Source of the DNA: Lutibacter sp. Hel_I_33_5
GTDB taxonomy: Bacteria; Bacteroidota; Bacteroidia; Flavobacteriales; Flavobacteriaceae
DNA length: 64,000 nt
Direction of reading: 5' to 3'
Assembly (NCBI RefSeq): GCF_007827455.1
Contig: NZ_VISM01000001.1
Coordinates: forward strand, 1,093,501 to 1,157,500
Numbering within the stretch: the stretch's first letter is position 1; every line of letters begins with the position of its first letter. The translations under genes and the position numbers were made by a program. Below, piece by piece: positions 10,435-19,604 of this stretch. Under the pieces are notes generated by a model that had not been told where the DNA came from, did no database searches, and saw nothing but the letters and a program-made list of their open reading frames with translations.

Positions 10435-12888
10435 ATGACTACAAAAACAGCTACTGAAACAAAAGAGCAATTATCATTTAAAGATTTTAAAAGCGAAGTT
10501 TTAAACGATTACAAAATTGCCCGAATCAGTAGAGAATGTAGTATTCTTGGTCGTAGAGAAGTTCTTACAGGTAAAGCCAAGTTTGGTATTTTTGGTGGCG
10601 GAAAAGAAGTTCCACAACTTGCCATGGCTAAAGCTTTTAAAAATGGTGACTTTCGTTCTGGTTATTATAGAGACCAAACTTTTATGATGGCCATCGGAGA
10701 ACTTACTGCTAAACAGTTTTTTGCTGGTTTATATGCACATACAAACCTAGAGTTAGAACCAATGTCTGCAGGCCGCCAAATGGGTGGTCATTTTGCAACA
10801 CATTCTATCGATGATAAGGGAAACTGGAAAGATTTAACGAGTCAAAAAAATTCATCTTCAGACATTTCTCCAACTGCAGCACAAATGCCTCGTTTACTAG
10901 GTTTAGCTCATGCTTCAAAAACTTATAGAAATATAGATGAACTAAAAGGCTTTACTAAATTTTCTAATCAAGGAAATGAAGTAGCTTGGGGAACTATTGG
11001 AAATGCTAGTACTAGTGAAGGTGTGTTTTTTGAAACTATAAATGCTGCTGGTGTTCTACAAGTACCTATGGTAATGAGTGTTTGGGACGATGAGTATGGA
11101 ATTTCGGTTCATGCAAAACATCAAACGACTAAAGAAAGTATTTCTGAAATTTTAAAAGGATTTCAAAGAGAAAACGGTAGTAATGGTTATGAGATATTTG
11201 TCATCAATGGTTGGGATTATGTTCAACTAATTGATGTTTATAATAAAGCAGGTCAAATAGCTCGAGAAGAACATGTTCCTGTTTTAATTCACGTAAAAGA
11301 ATTAACACAACCACAAGGACATTCTACTTCTGGATCTCATGAACGATATAAAGACAAAGAGCGTTTACAATGGGAACAAGACTTTGATTGTGTTGTTAAA
11401 ATGCGCGAATGGATCTTAGATTTTCAACTAGAAGATAGTGAAGGAAATATATTACGTTTTATAGATTCCGAAGAAGAATTAATCAACTTAGAAAAAGAAG
11501 CTAAGAAAGAAGTTGTTGCTGCAAAAAGAAATGCTTGGAATGATTTTACTGACGAAATAAAAAATGAGGCACTAACCTTAAATAATATTCTAGAAAGAGT
11601 TGCTCAAAAAAGCAGTAATAGTTCTTTTATTGTCAAACTAAAAGATGATCTGGCTGCAATTGTAGAGCCAATTAGAAAAGATGTTTTAGTAGCGGCTAGA
11701 AAAAGTTTACGTTTTATTAAAGATGAAACTTTTGTTGAAAAATCTCACCTACAAAAGTATATCACTTCTTTTACTGAAGATGCATATCAAAAATATTCAT
11801 CGCATTTAACTAGTGAAACAGAATTAGCAACAATAAATATTCAAAAAGAAGCTCCAGTTTATAGCACTCAAAAGAATTTTGTTGATGCAAGAATTATAAT
11901 GCGAGATAATTTTGAAGCATTATTAAAAAAATATCCAGAAGTATTAATATTCGGTGAAGATGCTGGTTTTATTGGCGATGTAAATCAAGGATTAGAAGGT
12001 TTACAAGAAAAGTTTGGAGAAGACAGAGTTTTTGATACCGGAATTAGAGAAGCAACTATAATTGGGCAGGGTATTGGAATGGCAATGCGAGGTTTAAGAC
12101 CTATTGCAGAAATTCAGTATTTAGATTATTTACTCTATGCCTTGCAAATTATAAGTGATGATTTAGCAACGTTACGTTACAGAACTTTTGGTAAGCAAAA
12201 AGCACCCTTAATTATTAGAACTCGTGGTCATAGACTTGAAGGAATTTGGCATGCAGGTTCGCCTATGGGGGGAATTATTAATAACGTTAGAGGAATTCAT
12301 GTTTTGGTTCCAAGAAACATGACTAAAGCCGCAGGTTTCTATAACACATTACTACATAGTGACGATCCAGCTTTAGTAATTGAATGCTTAAATGGATATC
12401 GTTTAAAAGAAGAGCTACCTTTAAATCTAGGCGAATTTAAAACTCCAATTGGTGTTGTAGAAACAATAAAAGAAGGAACAGATATTACATTATTATCTTA
12501 TGGATCAACTTTAAAAATCGCACATCAAGCTGCTAGAGAATTAGCAGAAGTAGGTATAACAGTTGAATTAATTGATGCACAAAGTTTACTACCTTTTGAT
12601 AAAAACCATGATGTAGTAAATTCTATTGAAAAAACAAACCGTTTATTAATTGTTGATGAAGATCTACCTGGAGGAGCCTCAGCTTATTTATTACAAGAAA
12701 TTATTGAAAATCAAAACGCGTATCAATTTTTAGACAGCAAGCCTCAAACCTTAACAGCTAAAGAACACAGAACAGCTTATGGTACTGATGGTGATTATTT
12801 CTCGAAACCGTCTGCAGAAGATATTTTCGAAAAGGTTTACGAAATGATGCATGAAGTAAATCCCGAAAAGTATAAAAGTTTATATTAA
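10435..12888 (+). CDS. 2-oxoacid dehydrogenase E1, alpha and beta subunits fused (branched-chain type)
   Basis: 817 aa. Residues ~20-400 match the E1 alpha thiamine-diphosphate domain and ~480-817 the E1 beta (transketolase pyrimidine plus C-terminal) domain, with FGEDAGFIGDVNQGL, RLEGIWHAGSPMGG and VDEDLPGGASAY typical of the beta half. Such fused E1 proteins in Bacteroidota probably decarboxylate branched-chain 2-oxoacids to give acyl-CoA with E2 and E3, which are not in this window. Odd: the ThDP motif GDG...NN reads GNA (189-191) and DD (218-219), so cofactor binding or substrate may differ from classic E1. The 3' end overlaps the convergent DUF2851 gene by 4 bases. Confidence 0.85.
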   Translation: MTTKTATETKEQLSFKDFKSEVLNDYKIARISRECSILGRREVLTGKAKFGIFGGGKEVPQLAMAKAFKNGDFRSGYYRDQTFMMAIGELTAKQFFAGLYAHTNLELEPMSAGRQMGGHFATHSIDDKGNWKDLTSQKNSSSDISPTAAQMPRLLGLAHASKTYRNIDELKGFTKFSNQGNEVAWGTIGNASTSEGVFFETINAAGVLQVPMVMSVWDDEYGISVHAKHQTTKESISEILKGFQRENGSNGYEIFVINGWDYVQLIDVYNKAGQIAREEHVPVLIHVKELTQPQGHSTSGSHERYKDKERLQWEQDFDCVVKMREWILDFQLEDSEGNILRFIDSEEELINLEKEAKKEVVAAKRNAWNDFTDEIKNEALTLNNILERVAQKSSNSSFIVKLKDDLAAIVEPIRKDVLVAARKSLRFIKDETFVEKSHLQKYITSFTEDAYQKYSSHLTSETELATINIQKEAPVYSTQKNFVDARIIMRDNFEALLKKYPEVLIFGEDAGFIGDVNQGLEGLQEKFGEDRVFDTGIREATIIGQGIGMAMRGLRPIAEIQYLDYLLYALQIISDDLATLRYRTFGKQKAPLIIRTRGHRLEGIWHAGSPMGGIINNVRGIHVLVPRNMTKAAGFYNTLLHSDDPALVIECLNGYRLKEELPLNLGEFKTPIGVVETIKEGTDITLLSYGSTLKIAHQAARELAEVGITVELIDAQSLLPFDKNHDVVNSIEKTNRLLIVDEDLPGGASAYLLQEIIENQNAYQFLDSKPQTLTAKEHRTAYGTDGDYFSKPSAEDIFEKVYEMMHEVNPEKYKSLY

Positions 12889-14162
12889 GGATTAGACCTC
12901 AACAAACTATTTCCAACAACACAGTCTAAACATCTTTTTTTATTACAATAATTATTTTTTAATTCTAATAATGATTGTGTTTCAAAAGCATTATTTGATT
13001 TAATTTTTAATTCAGAAAACTTAGAAATAATACTGTTTTTCTCAGGTTTTATTTGTTGAATTAAATGCAAGAAATCTTGTTCTTTTACCCCTCCTCTACT
13101 TTTTAAATACACGAATTTTAAAGGTATAATTGTATTAATCAATAGTAAATCTATAAATGATTTAGTTAATCTTTTAACTAATTTTCTTGAGGAAGTTTCG
13201 AAAGAATAATGTGTTTTCCAGAAATCATTTATTTCAATAGAAAATAGATTATAAAAATCTTCCAACTTTGAAATTTCAATCAATTTAGAAAATAAATTTT
13301 GATGCTTATGCATCAATGCAGACAACTGAGCAATTCTAATTGTTGGAAAATTATTAGGTCGCATTCTAAAAAACTGAAAGTTATTTTTTGATATTGATTT
13401 TAAATCATACTTATTCTTCAAATGTTTGTATTCGGTTTTCAAGCTCCTATAATATAAATCTTTAATTTCTTCTTCTAAAAATCCTGCTTGACCAAATAAT
13501 AGAGCAGATAGTTTTACCTCATCAAAACATTCTTTTCTTATAATAGAAAAATCAATACTTTGAGAAAGTTGCAAGAAAACAGATCCATTAACTTTTAATC
13601 CAAAATTCTTAGCCAATAATTGAAATAAAACCGCGTCAAAATCATTATTAGATTGTTGTAATAATATTTCAATGAATAGTGATTTATTCTCCAATCTCTC
13701 AAAATATAAACGCTCTAGCCAATTTTTAAAAAGAAAACTATCAATCTTATTTATTTCTCTTTCACAAGGAATCCAACATTGTTTTTTTGAAAATAATTTT
13801 TGATAATTTTCAAGAATAATATCATCTACATAATTTTTCAATTCTAATGTTGGAATTGGATTATTATTTTTCATAAAAACATCCACATCATGTTCCCAGA
13901 CAACATGTAAAATAACAGCATCGTAATTTTCATCAATTTCATGTCGATGCAAATACCAATCCGATGATTTTAAATGTATTTCAACGTTTCCTGCCCAAGT
14001 TTGATTATCAATTTTAAGTTGTGCATTCAAAAAATCTGGTCCAGAATTTTTATTATGCAAACCTGAATTTACTATAACAAGCCTTTCATTTTTTTTAGTA
14101 ACTAAATTAATTTTTGAAAATAGTTTGTGCAGCCACAAATAATGTAGAAACTCCTCTTTCAT
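12885..14162 (-). CDS. DUF2851 family protein
   Basis: 425 aa, soluble, no signal peptide. It starts MKEEFLHYLWLHKLFS and contains the conserved stretches NSGPDFLNAQLKID, GNVEIHLKSSDWYLHRH and VILHVVWEHD, which I recognise as DUF2851, a Bacteroidota family without known function. The NSGPDF/GNVEIH/H...D pattern recalls nuclease-type acidic and His residues, but I cannot support a catalytic claim. A C-terminal cluster CNKKRCLDCVVGN could bind metal. It overlaps the E1 gene tail-to-tail by 4 bases, and its start is 113 bases from the divergent nitroreductase gene. Confidence 0.85.
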   Translation of the reverse strand: MKEEFLHYLWLHKLFSKINLVTKKNERLVIVNSGLHNKNSGPDFLNAQLKIDNQTWAGNVEIHLKSSDWYLHRHEIDENYDAVILHVVWEHDVDVFMKNNNPIPTLELKNYVDDIILENYQKLFSKKQCWIPCEREINKIDSFLFKNWLERLYFERLENKSLFIEILLQQSNNDFDAVLFQLLAKNFGLKVNGSVFLQLSQSIDFSIIRKECFDEVKLSALLFGQAGFLEEEIKDLYYRSLKTEYKHLKNKYDLKSISKNNFQFFRMRPNNFPTIRIAQLSALMHKHQNLFSKLIEISKLEDFYNLFSIEINDFWKTHYSFETSSRKLVKRLTKSFIDLLLINTIIPLKFVYLKSRGGVKEQDFLHLIQQIKPEKNSIISKFSELKIKSNNAFETQSLLELKNNYCNKKRCLDCVVGNSLLRSNP

Positions 14163-14248
14163 GCTTTTTTATTTTAAAGTTACAACATTAATTGATAATT
14201 TAATAGATATATACAATCGAATAGATTAATAATTGAAAATTAATCAAG

Positions 14249-14256
14249 TATTTTTG
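14249..14256 (+). promoter_or_regulatory. -7 box (TATTTTTG) for the nitroreductase gene
   Basis: TAnnTTTG match 19 bases before the ATG at 14276. A second, looser box (TTAAACTTTG) lies only 4 bases before the ATG and, if used, would give a leaderless message. Confidence 0.4.
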
Positions 14257-14275
14257 CATTGTTAAACTTTGAAAA

Positions 14276-14908
14276 ATGAATAGTATAGAAAGCTTGCAGT
14301 GGCGTTATGCAGTTAAAAAATTTGATGATTCTAAGTTGCTATCAGAAGATCAAATAAACACATTGAAAGAAGCATTTAACTTAACCGCGACTTCTTATGG
14401 ATTACAACCTGTAAAGTTGGTTATTGCTAGCAATAAAGCCATTCAGCAAAAATTAGTTGAACACTCTTGGAATCAGCAGCAAATTGTTCAAGCTTCACAT
14501 ATTTTAATATTTGCAATACCAGAAATATATTCTAAAGATGATATTGAAAAATATTTTGATTTAACTAAGAAAATTAGAAATACGCCGGACTCAATTTTAC
14601 AACCTTACAAAGAGTTTTTAGTAGATGATGTTTCTAAAAAAACACAAGAAGAATTATTTCTTTGGAATAAAAATCAAGCGTATTTGGCTTTAGGAAACTT
14701 ATTAACTGTCTGTGCTTCAGAAAAAATAGATTCGTGTCCAATGGAAGGATTTATTCCTGAAAAATATGATGAAATTTTAGAATTAAAAAAGCATAATTTA
14801 AAATCAGTTTTAGTTTTACCTGTTGGATTTAGAGCTCAAGATGATAGTATGAAAGACTTGAAAAAAATCCGTAGAAATACTGAAGAAGTAATTATTGAAA
14901 TCAATTAA
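14276..14908 (+). CDS. NAD(P)H-dependent nitroreductase family oxidoreductase
   Basis: 210 aa, the usual length of NfsB-like FMN enzymes. The N-terminal LQWRYAVKKFDDSKLL is the classic nitroreductase FMN-binding start (RRS/RYAVKxFD), TATSYGLQPVKLVIA is the active-site Ser/Gln segment, and SCPMEGFIPEKYDEIL and the C-terminal KIRRNTEEVI also match. Reactions are FMN-dependent two-electron reductions of nitro compounds, quinones or flavin by NAD(P)H; the natural substrate is unknown. It stands alone between divergent DUF2851 and pepD. Confidence 0.93.
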   Translation: MNSIESLQWRYAVKKFDDSKLLSEDQINTLKEAFNLTATSYGLQPVKLVIASNKAIQQKLVEHSWNQQQIVQASHILIFAIPEIYSKDDIEKYFDLTKKIRNTPDSILQPYKEFLVDDVSKKTQEELFLWNKNQAYLALGNLLTVCASEKIDSCPMEGFIPEKYDEILELKKHNLKSVLVLPVGFRAQDDSMKDLKKIRRNTEEVIIEIN

Positions 14909-14925
14909 TTTTCATTTTAAAAAAG

Positions 14926-14933
14926 TATTTTTG
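14926..14933 (+). promoter_or_regulatory. -7 box (TATTTTTG) for pepD inside a short inverted repeat
   Basis: TAnnTTTG match 25 bases before the pepD ATG. The box sits inside AGTATTT-TTG-AAATACT (14924-14940), a 7-bp inverted repeat, which could be chance in AT-rich DNA or an operator. Confidence 0.45.
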
Positions 14934-14958
14934 AAATACTAATAAAGAATCAAAAACA

Positions 14959-16419
14959 ATGAGTACAGAAGTAAGAAATCAAGAACCTAAAATTGTATGG
15001 AATCATTTCGCTGATTTAAATGCGGTTCCTAGACCTTCAAAAAAGGAAGAAAGAGTAATCCAATTTATGGTTGATTTTGGCAAAAATCTTAACCTAGCTA
15101 CTATTGTAGACAGTGTAGGAAATGTGATTATTACAAAACCTGCAACTTCTGGAATGGAAAACAGAAAAACAGTTGTACTACAAAGTCATTTAGACATGGT
15201 GCATCAAAAAAACTCAGACACTATTTTTGATTTTGATTCTGAAGGAATTAAAATGATTGTTGATGGTGATTGGGTTAAAGCTGAAGGAACAACTTTAGGA
15301 GCTGACAATGGCTTAGGAGTTGCAGCTATTATGTCGATTTTATCTTCAACAGATATTCCGCATCCAAATATCGAAGCACTTTTTACGATTGATGAAGAAA
15401 CTGGAATGACAGGTGCAATGGGTCTTGAAGGAGGTATTTTAAAAGGTGACATTTTATTAAACCTAGACACAGAAGAAGATGATGAAATTGGTATGGGATG
15501 TGCTGGCGGTGTTGATGTTACTGCTACCAGAAATTATACATTAGAAGAAACTCCAAAAAATACAACTGGTTATTCAATATCTGTCACAGGATTAAATGGA
15601 GGTCATTCTGGAATGGATATTATTAAAGGTTTAGGTAATGCAAACAAAATTATGAATCGTATTTTGTTTGATGGTTTTTCTAATTTCGGTTTACGTATTT
15701 CTGAAATAAATGGTGGTAGTTTGCGTAACGCTATTCCACGAGAAAGTTTCGCAACTATTGCAACTAGCACAGATTCTAAAGATTATTTTCTATCTAAAAT
15801 CAACGAAGTTATTAACAATATTAAAGCTGAGTTTTCAACATTAGAACCCAATCTTTCAATTGAAATAAAAGAAATTACATCACCAAAAAATGTAATGGAA
15901 TTAAGTGTTCAAGAAGGATTGATAAAATCTATATATGCTGGATTAAACGGCGTATACAGAATGAGTCCTGATATTGAGAATCTAGTGGAAACTTCAAATA
16001 ATATTGCACGAGTAATTGTAAAAGACGGAGCAATAAAAATTGGATGTTTAACACGTTCTTCATCAGAAACAAATAAAACAGATTTAGCAAATTCTTTACG
16101 TTCAGTTTTTGAATTAGCAGGTTTTAATGTAGATTTTTCAGGTCATTATCCAGGCTGGTTACCCAATGTAAATTCAGAAATATTAAAAACTGTAACACAG
16201 ATTTACAAAGACATATTTAAAGAAAACCCAAATGTAGCTGCCTGTCATGCTGGATTAGAATGTGGAATTTTAGGACAGAATTATCCAAACATGGATATGG
16301 TTTCTTTTGGACCCAACATTAAGGGTGCTCACTCACCAGATGAGAGAGCTCAAATTTCATCAACTCAAAAATTCTGGAAATTCTTACAAGAAATTCTAAA
16401 GAATACACCAAAAAAGTAA
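14959..16419 (+). CDS. pepD: Aminoacyl-histidine dipeptidase (PepD, M20 family)
   Basis: 486 aa, the usual PepD length. It cleaves Xaa-His dipeptides such as carnosine and other dipeptides in the cytoplasm with two metal ions. Ligands and catalytic residues can be seen: HLD (H77, D79), D116 in GADNGLG, E146-E147 in DEETGMTG, the DTEEDDE segment, and the late His in GAHSPDER (H458). The lid/dimerisation domain lies in between, starting near GLNGGHSGMDI. No signal peptide. Monocistronic by spacing (50 bases upstream, 156 downstream). Confidence 0.95.
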   Translation: MSTEVRNQEPKIVWNHFADLNAVPRPSKKEERVIQFMVDFGKNLNLATIVDSVGNVIITKPATSGMENRKTVVLQSHLDMVHQKNSDTIFDFDSEGIKMIVDGDWVKAEGTTLGADNGLGVAAIMSILSSTDIPHPNIEALFTIDEETGMTGAMGLEGGILKGDILLNLDTEEDDEIGMGCAGGVDVTATRNYTLEETPKNTTGYSISVTGLNGGHSGMDIIKGLGNANKIMNRILFDGFSNFGLRISEINGGSLRNAIPRESFATIATSTDSKDYFLSKINEVINNIKAEFSTLEPNLSIEIKEITSPKNVMELSVQEGLIKSIYAGLNGVYRMSPDIENLVETSNNIARVIVKDGAIKIGCLTRSSSETNKTDLANSLRSVFELAGFNVDFSGHYPGWLPNVNSEILKTVTQIYKDIFKENPNVAACHAGLECGILGQNYPNMDMVSFGPNIKGAHSPDERAQISSTQKFWKFLQEILKNTPKK

Positions 16420-16575
16420 AAAGAGTATATAATTTATTTTTGTTTAAAAAGAACAAAACCAACACTTTACCTCACTGTTTAACAGGGGTTTAAAAAATTA
16501 ATTCTTTGTTAACATCTTTACTTTAAAAAAAAGAGAATAAATTGTAATTTTACTAGAATATAAATAGCTTATTTA

Positions 16576-17346
16576 ATGGGTAAAATTATTGCCATAGCAA
16601 ATCAAAAAGGTGGTGTTGGAAAGACAACTACGACAGTTAATTTAGCTGCTTCGTTAGGCGTTTTAGAGAAAAAAGTGTTATTAATTGATGCAGATCCGCA
16701 AGCTAATGCTTCATCGGGTTTAGGCATTGATGTTGAAAGTGTTGAATTTGGGACTTATCAAGTCTTAGAACATACCATTTCAGCAAAAAAAGCTATTCAA
16801 AAAACAACTTCACCAAATGTTGATATTATTCCTGCACATATTGATTTAGTTGCTATTGAAATTGAATTAGTTGACAAAGCAGAAAGAGAATATATGCTTA
16901 AAAAAGCATTGATTAATCTTAAAAGTGATTATGATTATATTCTAATAGATTGTGCACCGTCATTGGGTTTAATCACATTAAATTCTTTGGTTGCTGCAGA
17001 TTCTGTTATGATCCCAATCCAATGTGAATATTTTGCTTTAGAAGGTTTAGGAAAACTATTAAACACGATTAAAAGTGTGCAAAAAATTCATAATCCAGAA
17101 TTAGATATAGAAGGCTTATTGCTAACCATGTTCGATTCTCGATTACGCCTTTCTAATCAAGTAGTAGATGAGGTTAGAAAACATTTTAGCACTATGGTTT
17201 TTGACACCATTATTAGAAGAAATACGCGTTTAGGTGAAGCACCAAGTTATGGTGAAAGTATAATTGCTTACGATGCAACCAGTAAAGGTGCTGTAAATTA
17301 CTTAAATTTGGCAAACGAACTTTTAAAGAAAAATGCGAATGGCTAG
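16576..17346 (+). CDS. parA: Chromosome partitioning ATPase ParA/Soj
   Basis: 256 aa. Deviant Walker A KGGVGKTT (11-18), Walker A' DCAPSLG and the DADPQANASSGLG segment identify a chromosomal ParA/Soj ATPase, which forms the nucleoid gradient that segregates ParB-parS complexes. It overlaps parB by 8 bases at the parB start used here. It opens a block parA-parB-DUF5683-dapB-lepB-WbqC that is conserved in gene order in many Flavobacteriia as far as I know. The 156-base region upstream has no clear consensus promoter; a TATTTTTG box at 16435-16442 lies far from the start. No parS-like palindrome was seen in the window. Confidence 0.96.
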   Translation: MGKIIAIANQKGGVGKTTTTVNLAASLGVLEKKVLLIDADPQANASSGLGIDVESVEFGTYQVLEHTISAKKAIQKTTSPNVDIIPAHIDLVAIEIELVDKAEREYMLKKALINLKSDYDYILIDCAPSLGLITLNSLVAADSVMIPIQCEYFALEGLGKLLNTIKSVQKIHNPELDIEGLLLTMFDSRLRLSNQVVDEVRKHFSTMVFDTIIRRNTRLGEAPSYGESIIAYDATSKGAVNYLNLANELLKKNANG

Positions 17347-18226
17347 AGCAACTAAAAAACAAGCTTTAGGAAGAGGTTTATCTGCCTTATTAAAAGAGTC
17401 TTCAGATATCGTTTCTGCTTCAGATAAAAATGCTGATAAAGTTGTTGGAAGTATTATTGAAATTGAACTAGATTTAATTGAAGTAAATCCATATCAACCA
17501 AGAACTTATTTTAACGAAGAAGCGTTACGAGAATTAGCAAGTTCTATCAAAGAGTTAGGAGTTATTCAGCCAATAACCGTAAGAAAACTAGAAGGAAACA
17601 CATTCCAATTAGTTTCTGGAGAACGTCGTTTTAGAGCGTCAAAATTAATTGGAAATAAAACTGTTCCAGCATACATAAGAATTGCAAACGACCAAGAAAT
17701 GCTTGAAATGGCATTGGTTGAAAACATACAGCGTAAAAATTTAGATCCAATAGAAGTAGCACTTTCATATCAACGATTAATTAATGAAATTCAGTTAACA
17801 CAAGAAGATTTAAGTACTCGCGTTGGTAAAAAAAGATCTACGGTAACCAATTATTTACGTTTATTAAAACTTGATCCGATTATACAAACAGGTATGCGAG
17901 ATGGTTTTATTTCTATGGGTCATGGACGTGCTTTAATAAATATAGAAAATAAAGACGAGCAACTTTCTATCTATGAAAAGATGCTAAAAGAAAAACTATC
18001 TGTTCGTCAAACTGAGCAATTAGTTAAAAATCTAAAAGAAGGTACAAAATCAACAGTTCAAAAAAAGAAAGTGCTTCCAAAATATATTAAGGAAAGCTTA
18101 AAAGATATTAGTGAATACTTTGGGCATAAAATTGACGTTAGTGTTACTAGTAATGAGAAAGGAAAAATAACAATTCCATTTCATTCTAAAGAAGATTTTA
18201 AACGCATAAAAAATCTATTAAAATAA
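17339..18226 (+). CDS. parB: Chromosome partitioning protein ParB/Spo0J
   Basis: 295 aa from ATG 17339 (MARATKKQALGRGLSALL, the usual ParB start); another ATG two codons upstream at 17333 is possible. The N-terminal tail is the ParA-stimulating peptide, the CTPase/ParB domain includes NPYQPRTYF and GERRFRAS, a HTH (LTQEDLSTRVGKKRSTVTNYL) follows, and the C-terminal part is the dimerisation domain. It binds parS and loads condensin near the origin. The start lies within parA, implying coupled translation. Confidence 0.95.
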   Translation: MARATKKQALGRGLSALLKESSDIVSASDKNADKVVGSIIEIELDLIEVNPYQPRTYFNEEALRELASSIKELGVIQPITVRKLEGNTFQLVSGERRFRASKLIGNKTVPAYIRIANDQEMLEMALVENIQRKNLDPIEVALSYQRLINEIQLTQEDLSTRVGKKRSTVTNYLRLLKLDPIIQTGMRDGFISMGHGRALINIENKDEQLSIYEKMLKEKLSVRQTEQLVKNLKEGTKSTVQKKKVLPKYIKESLKDISEYFGHKIDVSVTSNEKGKITIPFHSKEDFKRIKNLLK

Positions 18227-18227
18227 A

Positions 18228-18818
18228 TTGTTCACTCGTAACTTCATAGCGTTATTAAGCATCCTATTTTTCACCTCAACTTTATATTCTCAAAAAGATT
18301 CTTTAAACGTAAAAGGTGTAAAATTATCAGGTGATTTAAAAGTTGCTGATAAAGTATATAATCCTTTATCACCTTCTAAAGCGGCATTTTTCTCTGCAGT
18401 ATTTCCTGGTGGTGGACAGATTTATAATAAAAAATACTGGAAAGCACCAATTGTTTGGGGAGCTTTAGCCATACCAACTTATTATTATCTTACAAGTGAC
18501 ACAGATTACAAAAGGTACAGAACCGCTTTTAAACTTAGACAAAATGGTTTAAAAGATGAGTTTACTTTAGATGACGGAAATAAATTACTATCCGATGATG
18601 GACTAGAAAGTGCTCAACGTCAGCTTAGGCAAAATAGAGATTTATCATTATTATCAGGAATAATTATTTACATATTACAAATTGTAGAAGCCAGTGTTAA
18701 CGCACATTTATTACAATTTAATACCAGTGATAACATTTCATTAAAACCAACAATACAACCAGATCCTTTTAAAGTAGAATCACCTACCGTAGGACTTACA
18801 TTAAAATACTCTTTTTAA
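18228..18818 (+). CDS. DUF5683 family membrane protein
   Basis: 196 aa from a TTG start one base after the parB stop; the TTG is supported because the signal peptide (MFTRNFIALLSILFFTSTLYSQ) begins right there. The core has SPSKAAFFSAVFPGGGQIYNKKYWKAPIVWGALAIPTYYYL, a glycine-rich membrane hairpin that defines DUF5683, and a second helix near LSLLSGIIIYILQIVEASVNAHL. Function unknown; constant position between parB and dapB suggests a cell-envelope role. Ends in a beta-like KYSF. Confidence 0.85.
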   Translation: MFTRNFIALLSILFFTSTLYSQKDSLNVKGVKLSGDLKVADKVYNPLSPSKAAFFSAVFPGGGQIYNKKYWKAPIVWGALAIPTYYYLTSDTDYKRYRTAFKLRQNGLKDEFTLDDGNKLLSDDGLESAQRQLRQNRDLSLLSGIIIYILQIVEASVNAHLLQFNTSDNISLKPTIQPDPFKVESPTVGLTLKYSF

Positions 18819-18819
18819 A

Positions 18820-19521
18820 ATGAAAATAGCCTTACTTGGTTACGGAAGAATGGGGAAAGAAATTGAAAAAATTGCTTTATCTCGCGGACATGAAATTGTT
18901 ATCAAAAAAGATGTAGACGACATTATTGATATTTCTTTGGCTGATGTTGCAATCGATTTTAGTGTTCCAACAGCTGCATTTAATAATATAACAAATTGTT
19001 TTAACAACAATGTTCCAGTGATTTCTGGAACCACTGGCTGGTTAGACAACTATGACGAAGCTTTAGAAGTTTGTAAGCAAACCAAAGGTGCTTTTATTTA
19101 TGCATCTAATTATAGTTTAGGTGTAAATATTTTTTTCGAATTGAATAATCAATTAGCAAAAATGATGAGCGCTTTAGATAGTTATAATGTAACTATGGAA
19201 GAAATTCATCATACAAAAAAATTAGACGCACCAAGCGGAACAGCAATTACATTAGCAGAAGGGGTTATTGAGAATACTGATAAAAAATCTTGGTCTCTAG
19301 AAGGTGAAGCAACATCAGAAAATATTCCAATTAATGCCGTTAGAACTCCAGATATACCAGGCACACATACCGTTTCTTATGTTTCTGAAGTAGATACTAT
19401 AGACATTAAACATACAGCACATAATAGACAAGGGTTTGCTTTAGGAGCTGTTATTGCTGCTGAGTGGATTTTGGGAAAAGAAGGTGTATTTTCTATGAGA
19501 GATGTGTTAAACATCCGTTAA
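18820..19521 (+). CDS. dapB: 4-hydroxy-tetrahydrodipicolinate reductase
   Basis: 233 aa, matching the short Bacteroidota DapB. It reduces hydroxy-tetrahydrodipicolinate with NAD(P)H in the diaminopimelate/lysine route. GYGRMGKEI (7-15) is the nucleotide loop, GTTGW (70-74) is conserved, and EIHHTKKLDAPSGTA (128-142) holds the catalytic His and Lys. The ATG follows the DUF5683 stop by one base; lepB follows after 83 bases with its own promoter-like box. Confidence 0.97.
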   Translation: MKIALLGYGRMGKEIEKIALSRGHEIVIKKDVDDIIDISLADVAIDFSVPTAAFNNITNCFNNNVPVISGTTGWLDNYDEALEVCKQTKGAFIYASNYSLGVNIFFELNNQLAKMMSALDSYNVTMEEIHHTKKLDAPSGTAITLAEGVIENTDKKSWSLEGEATSENIPINAVRTPDIPGTHTVSYVSEVDTIDIKHTAHNRQGFALGAVIAAEWILGKEGVFSMRDVLNIR

Positions 19522-19560
19522 AGAATGTAACATTTTTAGAAATTTTACATCTAATAAAAT

Positions 19561-19568
19561 TAAGTTTG
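19561..19568 (+). promoter_or_regulatory. -7 box (TAAGTTTG) for lepB
   Basis: Perfect TAnnTTTG match 36 bases before the lepB ATG, in the 83-base gap after dapB. No clear -33 partner. Suggests that lepB-WbqC can be transcribed apart from the par-dapB genes. Confidence 0.45.
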
Positions 19569-19604
19569 ATATCGTTTTAAAATCGATAAAATAAAAATAC
19601 AGTT

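Noticed and set aside
16420..16575. parS or origin-like sites near parA-parB
   Set aside because: No 16-bp parS-like palindrome with a CACGTG-type core is visible here or elsewhere in the window. A CACGTG at about 32212 lies within the YfhO gene and lacks the flanking symmetry.
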